A DNA stretch of 64,000 nucleotides from Kudoa neothunni. Lineage: Eukaryota; Cnidaria. The position numbers and the translations under genes were made by a program. Of this stretch, positions 24,201 through 36,275 are shown one piece after another (position 1 is the first letter of the stretch; each line of letters starts with the position of its first letter). Below the pieces are notes generated by a model. It did not search any database and had not been told where the DNA came from. It saw only the letters and a list, made by a program, of their open reading frames with translations. The DNA lies in NCBI GenBank assembly GCA_964304625.1, contig OZ199838.1, positions 1,860,001 to 1,924,000 on the forward strand, written 5' to 3'.

Positions 24201-25608
24201 AATCTACAATCGAACAATTCTTATTAGCCTTTTTGTAGAGTTTTGTATAAAATTTGTTTTTATAATAAATATAAGCATTATATTATTGTGGATTAGGGGG
24301 TTTAAACCAAATTTCAGCCTTGAATTTAAATAGGTTCAAGTTCATAGTGCATTTAAACGTGAAGAAATGATTTGATTTGTATTATTGTTCGTAAAAATGT
24401 CTATTTTTTTTATTCAGCATGGCCTTTTATTAGTTTAATTCGAACGCCCTAGCTTTCATAGTTTCCAAAAAGGGTGAGCGTGATGCATTTCACGCTCATC
24501 GCGCGTAGAAACACTAGATCAAATTTATTTAATTAATTATGAATCGGTAGTAATGTTAAAATCAGGTAGACAAAAGTTTTATAGTAGTATAACTGTATCC
24601 TTAGATTTAATTTAAACCACCCACTAAATCAAAATTTCAGTAGTATAGTTCAATATAAAGGAAAGTTTACTTTTCCTAATTATTTAAACTATTTCGGTAG
24701 ATAATAGACGCCGCGCAACTGGTTATAAGAATGAGAATACTAAGTTTTTACCAAATAACGGGATATTAATTTTAACAATAAAAATTCATTTCCGTATATA
24801 TATTTTAGTTAATAAAGTTTTTGTAATATTTATAATCTCCCTAAAATAATCTTAATTTTAATTTCACTAATCACAATCTTTCAAAGCGTCATAATTTAAG
24901 AAAATTTATAGTATATCCTTTCTGTGGTCTAATTGAAAGGATTAATATATTAATTTTAATTGTTTTAAGGTAGTTTGATTGCAAAATATTTCCAATCGCG
25001 CGAAAAGATTGTTTTGCACTAATTATTAATCATAATTATAATAATTTTTTTATATCTTCATCTAAGTTGCTCACGAATCCGTATTGTCTTAAGATGAGAA
25101 GTGAATATTGGGATTTTTAAAATACGCAGACCTATTAAAATACAATTACAATGTTGTTTAGTACGTGTGGAGAGTAGAGAAGAAGATTAATTTGGGTGTT
25201 CAATCCAATATTTAGCTAATAAAATAACCTCAGACCTACTTCCGCCTAGCTTACATTTTGAAGAGAACAAAAATATTGTAATAAGATAGAGGAAACTGAA
25301 TTTGGAAAAAAAAAAGAAATGTGCTATTAAAAAAATGCGGAATTCCAAAATACATGAATTTAATTTATTTGAAGAGAAGTATTTCACTTAAGCTCATTTC
25401 AAAGGGGGTTCTAATTTGCGTATTTAACGAAAATTTCCGAACAACAAAAACAAACTGTTAACCTTACTTAATTTGACTCAAAATATGATTGATTATTTCA
25501 TTCCAAACATATACAATTAAATAATAGACTATTGAAAAAATATAACGAAAAAGGATAGAAAGACGCAACATATTAACTTCCGAAGATTAATCTCACATTC
25601 AAAACAAA
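24201..25608. other. Intergenic, upstream of LCMT1
   Basis: No gene seen apart from the hairpin at 24475-24498. The 3' part should carry the LCMT1 promoter. Confidence 0.35.
24475..24498. repeat. Perfect short hairpin
   Basis: tgagcgtga at 24475-24483 and tcacgctca at 24490-24498 form a 9-bp perfect stem with a 6-nt loop (tgcatt). GC-rich against an AT-rich background. No partner gene. Confidence 0.6.
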
Positions 25609-26944
25609 ATGAACTCTCGGAAAATGTTCTATGAGGAATCTGTTGGTCAAACGAATCAATTTGCTACACAGTGTAAAAAGTAAACTAAGTATTAATGACG
25701 TAATCAAGCATTTTATCAATTATTTTAGATTGTGCGCTACTAAAAACTATTACAACGACAAGTTTGTGCATTATTTTATACGTGAAAACATTTTTGAATC
25801 TTTCCCCAACTCAACCAACAAATTATCTAATAAAAGACTGTACTGTCCACCTGAAGTTTTGCGAGGTATCCAATTTCATATGTTAAGAAAAATAAAGCTA
25901 CAATCTTATTTTTTGTGACTAGGATACGCCATTAGAGTGTGTTATATATTTGAGGAAATATGTGACTTTATCGAGAAAAATCACTACAACTGTCAAATTG
26001 TAAATCTCGGGGCTGGTTTTGATACGTTACTATGGAGAATTCACGAAGTAATCCAGATTTGTGACTGCACTAATTAAAATTCCATTAGAAATACGTCTCC
26101 AAAATGATTCCATCAATAGCCTGGAATGTAATTTATTATGAGCTAGATTTTGGTGGAGTGGTTGCTACGAAAAGTCAAATCATTCAACAACATTCATCGC
26201 TTCATCAAATATTGATTGAACCACGAATATGTTATTTGAACAATATGAAATTTTATTTTTGACTCCGAAAATTAGTGCCATCTACAGGAGAGATTAGTTC
26301 CAAATTTTACCATTTGGCTGTCGTGGATCTGAGACGTACGGAATTATTGAAAGAATCGTTGATTTCGCGCCAATTTTCAACTACGTATGTTTACACTTTA
26401 GATTATCACCCCCAATCAACCAACTCATCAGCAATCAAACTAACATATTTAGACTACCGACTTTGTATGTTGCTGAATGTGTCCTTGGCTATTTGGAGGA
26501 GATAGAAATTTTCCGACTATTATCGACACTTGGAGGGATTAGTGATTGTGCCACATTTTTAGAATATGATCCAGTATATTTTTGAGCCTTCACGTGAGCG
26601 CATGATTGTTATTTTTTTATTTGTTAGATTCTCGCCGACGATAAGTTTGTGTCAATCATGAAAGACAATCTTTACGTATAATGACAGCCGTCTTCTTTAC
26701 CTATGTGTGTAATAATATTGATATTTGCGTGTAGTTGATTGATGTCAATTTTCGCGCTCTTTCGTGCTGTTCAACTATCCAAAGACATGTAATTATTTTC
26801 CATAGAAAAGTTTAAACTTTAATATAGAAAAATAAATTTCTTGACAACGGTTGGAACAGTTGTGAGGCATTCACCATCGATGAGATTTATAATAGTGAAA
26901 GGTTTTTATCTACGAGGAAAAGGTTAATTAATTTTAAGATTTAA
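25609..26944 (+). CDS. LCMT1: Leucine carboxyl methyltransferase 1 (PP2A methyltransferase), nine exons
   Basis: Exons 25609-25679, 25729-25865, 25923-26047, 26089-26230, 26276-26384, 26453-26573, 26628-26675, 26735-26788 and 26828-26944 join without frame conflict into 307 residues; an in-frame stop precedes the ATG. Family motifs in order are VLRGYAIRV (family RGY-x-x-R), CQIVNLGAGFDTLLWR (SAM-binding motif I), YYELDFGGVVATK (family: F-E-V-D-F-P), FYHLAVVDLRR (family: G-A-D-L-R), LPTLYVAECVLGYLEE (family: LPTLLIAECVLVYM) and FLDNGWNSCEAFTIDEIYN (family: LLSNGWETASAVDMMELYN). Known role: SAM-dependent methyl-esterification of the C-terminal leucine of the PP2A catalytic subunit, which steers holoenzyme assembly; cytosolic. 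Slightly shorter at the C-terminus than human LCMT1 (334 aa). LCMT2/TYW4 is excluded because the kelch half is absent. Confidence 0.92.
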
Positions 26945-27696
26945 GTAAATTGCGAGTTTTTCCGATTGATATCTAATATCTATCCACTAGTTTAATATCA
27001 CTTAGACTTTTCGAATAGTGATTATTTAACATCAAAATATTCTATTTAATTACACTTAATGAAGTTAAAAAATCGTGAGAAAATTTTTCCATAGAATATA
27101 GGGTTTCTCAATTGAATGCGACAATTTGCAACTGAACTCGGCACCCTTTTGGTTCTGACCAAAATTCATATTTAAACGTTAAAATCTCCGTAAATAAATA
27201 CTTTTTATGATTTTTATATTAAAAGTCATACCCCAGTGGAAATCGTACGTACTTACACTTTATGATTAAATTCATTTCGAATACCAAGAATAGTTTTTAT
27301 TTATGGTCTTTGATAGGTTCGCTTTAAGTATTCTTATTTCGATTTTATTCTTAGAGACAATATAACTTAAAATGGGGCCGCTTTTATATTAATATAAAAT
27401 GTATGAACAAACGATCTCTTTAAGAAAGTACCGTGATATAAATGAAGCGAATGCATAAAAAGAGTAGAGAAAATTGAATGGGTTTATTTGTTATCTCAAA
27501 AAATGGGATTAGGAACAGAATTCTCTCGTTCTCTTAATCACGTGTGGGAGAAACTAACCAAGCTCATTGGTTTCTCTGGTTGAGTTTTTGCAGAGAAATT
27601 ATTCTAAAATATGACCTATAAAAATATTAAATTTAATGTTTTTTGTGCCTTTTTTTAATTAGGTTATAAATTTTTTAACAATATTGTTAAAGACCA

Positions 27697-27728
<32 letters not shown>

Positions 27729-29453
27729 GCTAGGTGCTATCTTCATGGTAATATTTAATTTGAATGAAAAAGAATAATTTTTTAAGAAAATTGTTTTCTG
27801 CATATAAAGTAGTTTTATCACAAAATATTACTATAAAAGAATGCGTAACTATTCTTAGTTGAATATTAATATTATAATAGCTTGAAGGAGATTTTCACCT
27901 TTAAGTATGGGGGTTTGGTCAGATCAAAAAATGTGTCGAGTTCAATTGCAAATGCCCCGAATTCAATTGACAAATCCTATAATCAACCACCTACGCATTA
28001 AGTAATCCCTGATAACGGAATAAGTTCAGTTGGAATTAAGGATACCTCATAAATTATCATGAAAATTCAAAATCCACTATCTAAAGGAGGGAAAACTATG
28101 CTCCAACTACATTCTAATAAAAATATGACTCCATATTTTTATTTGATAGATTTAGTTGATGAATTTTTCAAAGCTTTAATATGTCGATCAATAATGCTAC
28201 AATATTAATTTAATGTTAAAAATTTGTTTTCAGTGAAGAAAGTCAAGTTTAATGATTTATAATTTGTTTTGTCTCAGAAAGAAAGTCTATTCGTAGAATG
28301 TATCCAATGGGATAATAACTAATATCACTTTTTATATAAAGTCATCTGTAGGCTTATTGATTTCTCTTCATTTTCTGCCAAGCTAATAATAGTGTAAATA
28401 AATTATTTATTTTCGCAAAATTTCAATTAATATATGTTTCAATATTTTAGGGATAATAAATATTAATAGTTGTTTAATATTTTAAATGTTATTCAGATTA
28501 CACCTATTAAGTAATTATATTTATTCCCTCTTTAGTTTGTAAAATAAAATTTGTAATTATAGATGTTCTGTATTTAATTGTTTTGATTGGTTCTTAAAAC
28601 AAAATCTACACGTACTTTAAATAAACTATAATTTGCTCTAGTGTACTGAGCAAAGATAATCTTTAAAATAAATTTTATACAGTTGTTACTAGGATTATAC
28701 ATTTTTTAAGTATCATATATAAATATATTTTGATATTTGACTAATCTATACTAATGTTAGCTAAAAATTTTACATATCCAATCTCATACTACGAAAAGTC
28801 GAGATTTTGCGCTATTAACTTTCAAGTTTATCCAAAAGCCCCAATTTCAAAGCTTCTTACTTATACTTAGTATATTGTTTTTTTTCTAAACAAAATTTAG
28901 AAGAAATCACAATTATTTTTAATTATATTCATAACTATCCAATATTCTATTGTGAGCAAAAAATTTACTATTTTATAATTTTTTGTGAATTTTTAGTAGA
29001 TAAAAATACTTTATTAGATTCAAACAAATTAATCTGAAATAATACTTAACATATTGAGTTAAAAAATTTATATTTTACTCATTAGGCAGAGTTTTTCGAA
29101 TAATGAAAAATTATATTTATCTATTCTATAAAGGATTATTTGATGCGTGAGTTTGTTAATTTTTCTAACAAAATTTTAATTTAGTTTAAAGTAATTTTTA
29201 TAATAAAATTGAATCCCTTGACCTATTTACAATCATTTTTGGTAGTAAATAATTATTTCCTTTAGAATCGACTGTATCGACATGATTGATGAGCCATATC
29301 TATTGAAAGACTTGATTTCCCATTACTGTATAATAAAAGCAATCAAAAAATAATAGACATCAAATTTTATAATTGTTATTTTAATGTGTGTTTATTGATT
29401 AAATCGGCTATCTTTTATAACTGGCATTATTCGTATGAATTATCAGATTGGTG
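26945..29453. other. Intergenic between LCMT1 and septin (convergent 3' ends)
   Basis: AT-rich with a (TA)n run at about 27697-27724. No coding signal recognised. Confidence 0.4.
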
Positions 29454-31238
29454 TTAATGTACGTTAGCAGGATGTAAAGATGAGGAGGCGTCATCGAGCA
29501 TAATTATCGATGATGAGGAAGACGTTCTTGTCCTGATAAATTGGGGCATCTCACTTTTCCTTCTCACAATTTCCATGTATTTTCGACGATGTTCTTCATA
29601 ATACTGGGTTTTTGTGACCATTTTCAAGTCAAACAGAGAATCTCTGGGATTTAATTTAATATTATTGGAAAATGGAAAAATAATCTACCTAAGAATCAGG
29701 TTTCGTAATATGGCTAAATCACAAATCTTATCATCAGTCACTAGGATATCGTAATAACACACCAATCAATATACGATTAAATGCTACAATCAATATTTCC
29801 AAAATGAGTTTTTCTCATGGGGAGCACTCTGTTTTTCTCTATTACATTCGAGTTGATCATTGAACATAATAAAAATGAATCCTAATAATGAAAATATAAA
29901 ATTCATTATTTCATCTTTATATGTTTATTAAATGTGAAACTACTTGATCGAGCTTTAATTTGTGGGAAATCTTCGAGAGAATCGACTCTCTGCAATCGGC
30001 GTCAGCCACATTGTTAGGAAAGGGAACGATGTTATTGCGAGAGAAGTCTTCAGTAATCTAACAAAATTAGAGTTGTATAGATTAATTAAAATACTCTTTT
30101 TTTGTAAGCTTTTAATTCAGCAGCGGTCATATAGTCAGACTTTGCAATGACAGGAATCAGGTTCATTTTTGACTGGATTCCATACATAAAGATCACATCA
30201 TTATTCATCAGTCTAAAAGGGAATTATATCGTTAATTAGCAGGAAAATATGTAGTGATATGTTCAACAACTAAATAACCTATGGCCAGTTGGAAAAATTA
30301 AATAAATGCAACAGTGGATAAGTTGATCTGGTATCCGGGACAATGGTCGTCGTTTGAATGACTTCTCCTCATTCATGTAAGTATTCATCTGGGTTTTCGC
30401 TAGTTTGAGCACTTCCTCCAATCTATCAAGATTATACTGAGAAATAACTAAAAAATGTATTACAAATCGCTCTCGTTGCCCTTCTCGTAACCCGCTGTGG
30501 TGTAAAATGTGAATTTAAATTTTTTACCATCTTGTCTAATCACTACATTCGCAACATATTTCACATTATCTTCTCCAAACAACAACATACTCAGAGTATA
30601 ACAGTTAATCCCTGTTAGTGTTATCAGAGTTTTCAGGGTCAACCTCATAATATAATTCATTATCGGGGTCAATACCAATCCCAAAGCGTTCCAACACCAC
30701 TCTACCAAATAATGTGTTTAAAAATGATGTTTTCCCCACCTTGTTTATGCCTATAATTGATATAAAAATTCAAATTATAGTAACCTAACCATCTTACCTA
30801 CAATAAGTATATTGTATTCAATATATTTTCCGTCCATGGGCAGTATATGTTGGTGGTGATCGGGGACAAAATGTCAAGATAGATTCCATCATTACACAAG
30901 TTTCCCCAGTCACGAATACTCCTCAAAATATCATTCATTTTAATATAAAACTGTGGAAACGAAAATGTTTTTATTGCTAAATAATATTATATTCACAAAT
31001 ATAGTAAAATTTTTAAATGATTACTTTTGTTAGAAAAATTTTCCAAAATTTTTTCTTTTAAATATTTTGATTCAACTGGTAACATTTTTTCCAAACCAAT
31101 AATATCCACCATTTTGTCATAGATCAGTTCGAATTGAGTGACCCTTCGAGAAGAGACCGAGGGAGACGAGCTAGCCAACTCATCCGAAACTTCCAAACTC
31201 GATTCAAATCTTTTAAATGTTTGAAATAAGTCGTTCAA
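29454..31238 (-). CDS. Divergent septin-family GTPase with two frame interruptions
   Basis: Reading the minus strand, the core is NILIVGINKVGKTSFLNTLF. This includes the G1 P-loop GINKVGKT (septin: GESGLGKST). Next come RQDGKKFKFTFYTTAGYEKG, EEKSFKRRPLSRIPDQLIH, CCIYLIFPTGHRLM (septin: CLYFISPTGH), MNLIPVIAKSDYMTAAELK (G4 AKAD as AKSD), CDLAILRNLILR and SLFDLKMVTKTQYYEEHR (septin: MQDLKEVTQEVHYENYR). It ends at a TAA at 29454-29456. The G3 box DTPG is changed to TTAG. Two joins fail by one base: near a 4-base C run (30862-30865 on +) before the P-loop, and at the exon end near 30455. A possible N-terminal exon at 30993-31238 has no ATG at its 5' end. Known role of septins: membrane-associated filament GTPases. 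Either assembly errors or a decaying, GTPase-impaired paralogue. Confidence 0.75.
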
Positions 31239-32999
31239 AACTAAAATTTATTTTTTAAATAAACTAAAACAATATTTAAACACGTTTTGTGATCTTCCTG
31301 GACAAACAATTTCTCTAATCAATCACATTGGTCAATATATTTAAAATGCCGAGTGATTCATACCACAACCAAATCCTTCATCATTTGATTCTCAAATAGC
31401 AACCCACAAACTAATCCTCTTTGTGGAACTTACGATAAACTTTCCTTCATGATCGACTAGATTTAAATACGATTACCTATTTTTAAACATACTGGAATAG
31501 AGGTGGTTTTATGTAGTTTTCTCATTAGTAAGTGGTTGGGATGTATTTATTGCTTTGGTTTCATAGAGTAGCCCCAATAATGCAATATACATTTTATTAT
31601 TCACTATCGTACTACATTAAAAAGTAGTAAGGAATCTTTTTAGTATATCTCGTAGTTTACAAGTATAAAAATTGTACAATATATAGATGAAATTAAAATT
31701 CAAAAACGTTAAGTTTCAAAAATTTGGCAATTTTTTACACTAATTTCTTTGTGGAATAAAATAGCTCTAACAAAATCTATTTGGTATATTGCGTTAGCTT
31801 GACAATGATTGTAGACTTTACAATAACATCCAACCAAACATGAACATTAATTTTTTTGCTTACTCTTATATTTTTTTAATATTTCCTCTCTTAAATGTAA
31901 CGAAATTAACTATGAGAAGTATTAAGTGAATGAGGTTAAAATTGTCTTGGAAGACACTTCCTTTATAAACATCACCATAGTGTGAATTATGGCTTGTTTA
32001 AACAAATCATAATATTCCGCTTATTTGGTTATATTTTAAGTTTTATTTGAAATTTAATTGGAATATACAACCTTATTTCTATATTTCTCTATTCTCTGAG
32101 GATTATAATGAAATTTAACGGCAAAGAAATATAGAGTCACGACACAAGAGGTTTAAAAATAAACCAAAACTTATAATCTGATTTATTCTTATGGATATAA
32201 ATAGAAACAATCAATATTACAAAGATAAATTTGAAATCTTATCTCTAAGTTTATCTACACATTAGATATTTGATAGTTATTCTAATTTTACGTCTGTTGA
32301 AATGTACCCAATAATTAAAGAACAATTTCTGCAAAACGAACGCTTTCATCATCATAGTAAAGTTTTCTGTGTTAATATTTTCTTTTAATGGCATATATAA
32401 GGCTGAACTTTTAATAATTTGATAAAGGCTTCGAAGTAATCGACTAATCTCTAAGCGATAAGATGATTGAGTGACCAGTATTAAACCTACGACGCTTTTT
32501 ACTATTAACTAAATTTAATTTTAATTTACATGAATAAATTAAAACCTGATCAAATATAATCTGAAAGTTAGAAATGCAAATCTTTTGTTTGTTTAGTTTT
32601 TTAATCTGAGGATATGACTTAACACGTTTTTTTTTTATTAAGTCTTTTTTATTGTATATAAAAGCAGAAATCTAAATCTTTTGAATATTCAGATATCAAT
32701 GAATAAGTATGGATCAAGAAATTGTGGAAAAATTTAGCAAAAATTTGGAACGGCTATCTTTTATATAACGGGCTGCAAACGGAAAATGTCGGATGAAATC
32801 GCACGAGACAACACAATATATTATATTCAATAATTTTTCATTATTTCTTTAAAGTAGGTATTAAATTTGATTTCTCTATATTTTTAAGACACATACAATC
32901 CGATATGAAGTCATATAATGACTATTCATTTTAATTAGCAATGATCAGGCACTCTCTTTTAAAACTACCCTACCTAATTTCGATTCTATTTGTATGTAC
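31239..32999. other. Intergenic region
   Basis: AT-rich, no gene recognised. The 5' exon and promoter of the septin gene may lie near 31240-31400. Confidence 0.35.
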
Positions 33000-33500
33000 A
33001 CCAATACCAAAAAACAAATATTTATGTCAAACTATATCGTGACAAAATCATACATTATTCAGACGATTGTAGCCCCTTTATTTTACTGCCCAGATTATAG
33101 GATTCTTTTCCAAATTATTAAGGACAATTTTTTCATGAGCAGAACTGCCTCTTCTCTCGGAAATTTTGAAACACATTCATCTTACTCATCTACTGCACCA
33201 ATAATTCAATATATTTCGCCTTTCGCCCCAGTTTCATTAATCAGGATAACGACATTTCTACTGCCAATTTTTTTACGTTCCTCCGTAATCTTCAACGTAA
33301 GAATACTTCTTAATAATTCAGTCCAATCATTTATAGTTTTTGAAGAGAGAATTCCGATATTCTTTTGAATTTCATCGCAGACAACTATAATAAGGTGAAT
33401 TTTTCGATTGCGACAGTTTAGAATGCCGATAAATAGAGCCAACTCGTAAATTTTGGTTTTTAAACAATAAAGATATCGGAAAAAAACAGATCTTGACAAC
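33000..33500 (-). pseudogene. Second Merlin/ISXO2-like transposase fragment
   Basis: On the minus strand from 33499 the frame reads INDWTELLRSILTLKI, then RKKIGSRNVVILINETGAKG and IIGAVDE. This parallels the family segment T-x-x-D-W-x-x-x-x-R followed by I-G-x-x-x-V-x-I-D-E-x-x-x-x-x-x-W-x-I-G-A-V-D. The first aspartate is replaced by asparagine (INET for IDE). Stops interrupt the continuation toward 33000. The assignment is by motif order and moderately uncertain. Confidence 0.5.
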
Positions 33501-36275
33501 TTTTATTGAATATAAGATCCATCACCGTCCCACATATTTATTTTTTTATATTGAAATCAGATTAAGATTCTGCAAAATTTTAATAGTATAAATTGTATTT
33601 ATCATTAAAAATGCATAACTCATCATATTAATGGAATCATTATTTTTTAAATCAAAATTTCTCCCAACGTCTCCCATTTCCCAAATGTTCCACGACAGTT
33701 TCCAGCTGCTGCCCCGTTATGTAAAGAATATCCTTTGGAATTATCAATTTATCTGAAAATTGTCGCTCTTATGATTACCGACTTTATTGCAAATTTAGAG
33801 ACGTGCTCGCACATATACAAAGAGTTCTACCAGACAGAAAATAAACATCAATTATATTGCACATGCCTAATTACTATTTGACACCAAAATTTGCGGATTG
33901 TAATGATAACGGTTAGACATTTTATTTTTTAATACATAAATTATTGATATACTACTTATTTTACAACAAAATAACAGAGAATATGTATAGACCTTCCAAA
34001 TTGTATAGTTCATACTTTTAGCCATAACTTTTATTCAATCCTTAATTATTTAGATTAATATTTTTAATATCTCAAAATAAAATGGAAGAATGATTTTAAA
34101 CCATAATTTTAAAAAATTTAAAGATTTCTATGTAATAGAATCAATTTCAACATAAATTCGTAAATCTCTTAAATAAAATAACTATAATATCTGTATTTTG
34201 ATATTTTTTTAGTTTATAAATAAACGGATATATTACAATATTCAAAATTTATTTTTATTTAACGAACATTGATGTTTTTTGCAGTTTGAGAAATATTGTA
34301 TTGTGATATCGGTTAAACGTTACAATATTATTTCTTTTAAGAGAAGTACTCTACAAGATAATATGTAAATAATATATTTAAATATTTTAATTAACAAAGT
34401 ATGAATAACCTATGTAAATTTTATTAAGTTAGAATAGCATTCAAAACTGTATTGTTTATAAATCTGGATGTATGAAATATTTCTCCGATATTAAATCATT
34501 AAGAAATTTGATAAAATTAATTATTAAAAATTATGTCAAAATGTATTCCAGCTAATAGCAGAGTATTTTATGCAAATTTATAACGTCTAATTTGACAAAA
34601 AAAATTTATTTGATAAACAAATTCTTCGCAGATAGTCTAAGTAGTTTTTATGAATGAATAAATAAATAAATCAGTTCCCGGCTTTTAAATAGAGTTACAA
34701 TGATAGCTCATGAGTCTTGAGGATACTATCCTTTTTCATAAAAGTTTTTCTTTACGCACATATTAGTTAAGAGATACAATTAACGAAGTATTTAAAGTGA
34801 CCGAAAATTCCCCTTACTGTATTAATAAATAATTTATTTACTGATTAAACATTAAAAGCTTATTTTATTAAGAAAGTTTAAAATTCTTGTTTCTACCTAA
34901 AAATTGATGAGCAAAATTAAGTAACTTCGCTGGAAAAGTCAATGAATGCATTCTTCTATATTTCATGAAGCTCGTAATGATCTAAACAAATCTTCCAATA
35001 AGAAAATACAAAACGAAATAAAGTTTCAAACCAATATCTGTCAAAATCTTAATTGGGAACCATCTTCTGATGATATGGACTCGCTTTTTACTAGCGTCAC
35101 TGCTATCAAAATTATTCATCTTATTAGTACATATACCATAGTAACCTGAAACAACAAAATTTGTAGAAAAATAATTATAAGATTCGTTTAATTGTAAAAT
35201 CTAAGATCGTATAATAGAATGGAGCTCGAGAGATGACTAGGAACCAAATTCTTTAAAACGGTTTCAATAAGTCGTTTATATTTAGAACAGTACAACGTAC
35301 CTCTTGGCATTTTATGATCAAAACTTTTGACCTTGATCAAATTATTTCAACTTTTATAACAACCATACACTTTAAATTTTTTATATTTATTTCGCTGAGA
35401 TTAGGTAAATATTCAGGTAGCGAAAATGAGGAATTAGAAAAATTTTAAGACAGCATACCTATCCTCCGAATAACACAATTGAATAGAATGCATTAATATA
35501 TAAAGATGAATAATATTTCGATATGTAAAATATTGTTTCAACATTTCAACTAAAAAAATGTGTTCAATGATATGGGGAAGGCTTCATATATTGGAATAAA
35601 ATAATACTTACCTTTATATCATCATAACATGGAAAAAATGAATGGATACATGCCAAAAAATTAGCAGCTTAACATACGCGACCAATCATTTGAAAGAAAT
35701 GAATAAGTGCGAGAAAGTATATGATATCACATACTAAATTTGGTTCGAGTGACAATCTAATTTTAAAATATATCGTTTTTATTGCGTAATATTATATGTT
35801 TTAAATGAAATCCTCAATATGGTTTATTGTCAATCTTGTTTTGATAGAAAACTATTGTTACATTAATGGAACCCTCATTATTTATAGGGGTCTATTTTCT
35901 AGCATATTTTTCTTGTAGTTTTCAACGATATAACAATTGAATATAAAAACTTTGGCGGTGATAGAGATATTTTTTGTGTTGTATAAATAACAAATAATTT
36001 ATTGTTGTTTATTTTTTGGGGATATAGTTTTCTTGTGATACAGTGTGATTTTTCTGGCATCCGAAACAGTACATTAAATGTGAAAGATTATATCATTTAC
36101 TCGCGTAACATGTTATTACATATGTATTATTATTATTATACTTTCGTGAATTTGAAATTGATAATTCTATTGAATGAATGGTAACAATTGAATATTTAGT
36201 CAAACGGATCAATCTATTCATAGTTTTCTGTGTAAAATTAAAAATTTTAATCCTGATCAATTCATAGTAATTAAA
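33501..36275. other. Intergenic, upstream of the large membrane-protein gene
   Basis: AT-rich. A 67-codon frame at 34946-35149 (+) is unassigned and lacks partner exons. Nothing else recognised. Confidence 0.35.

Noticed and set aside
30424-30455. A 16-nt septin intron (gtaatacattttttag)
   Set aside because: Tempting as an ultra-short intron, but neither this nor the 27-nt alternative restores the downstream septin frame, so it is reported as a frame break instead.
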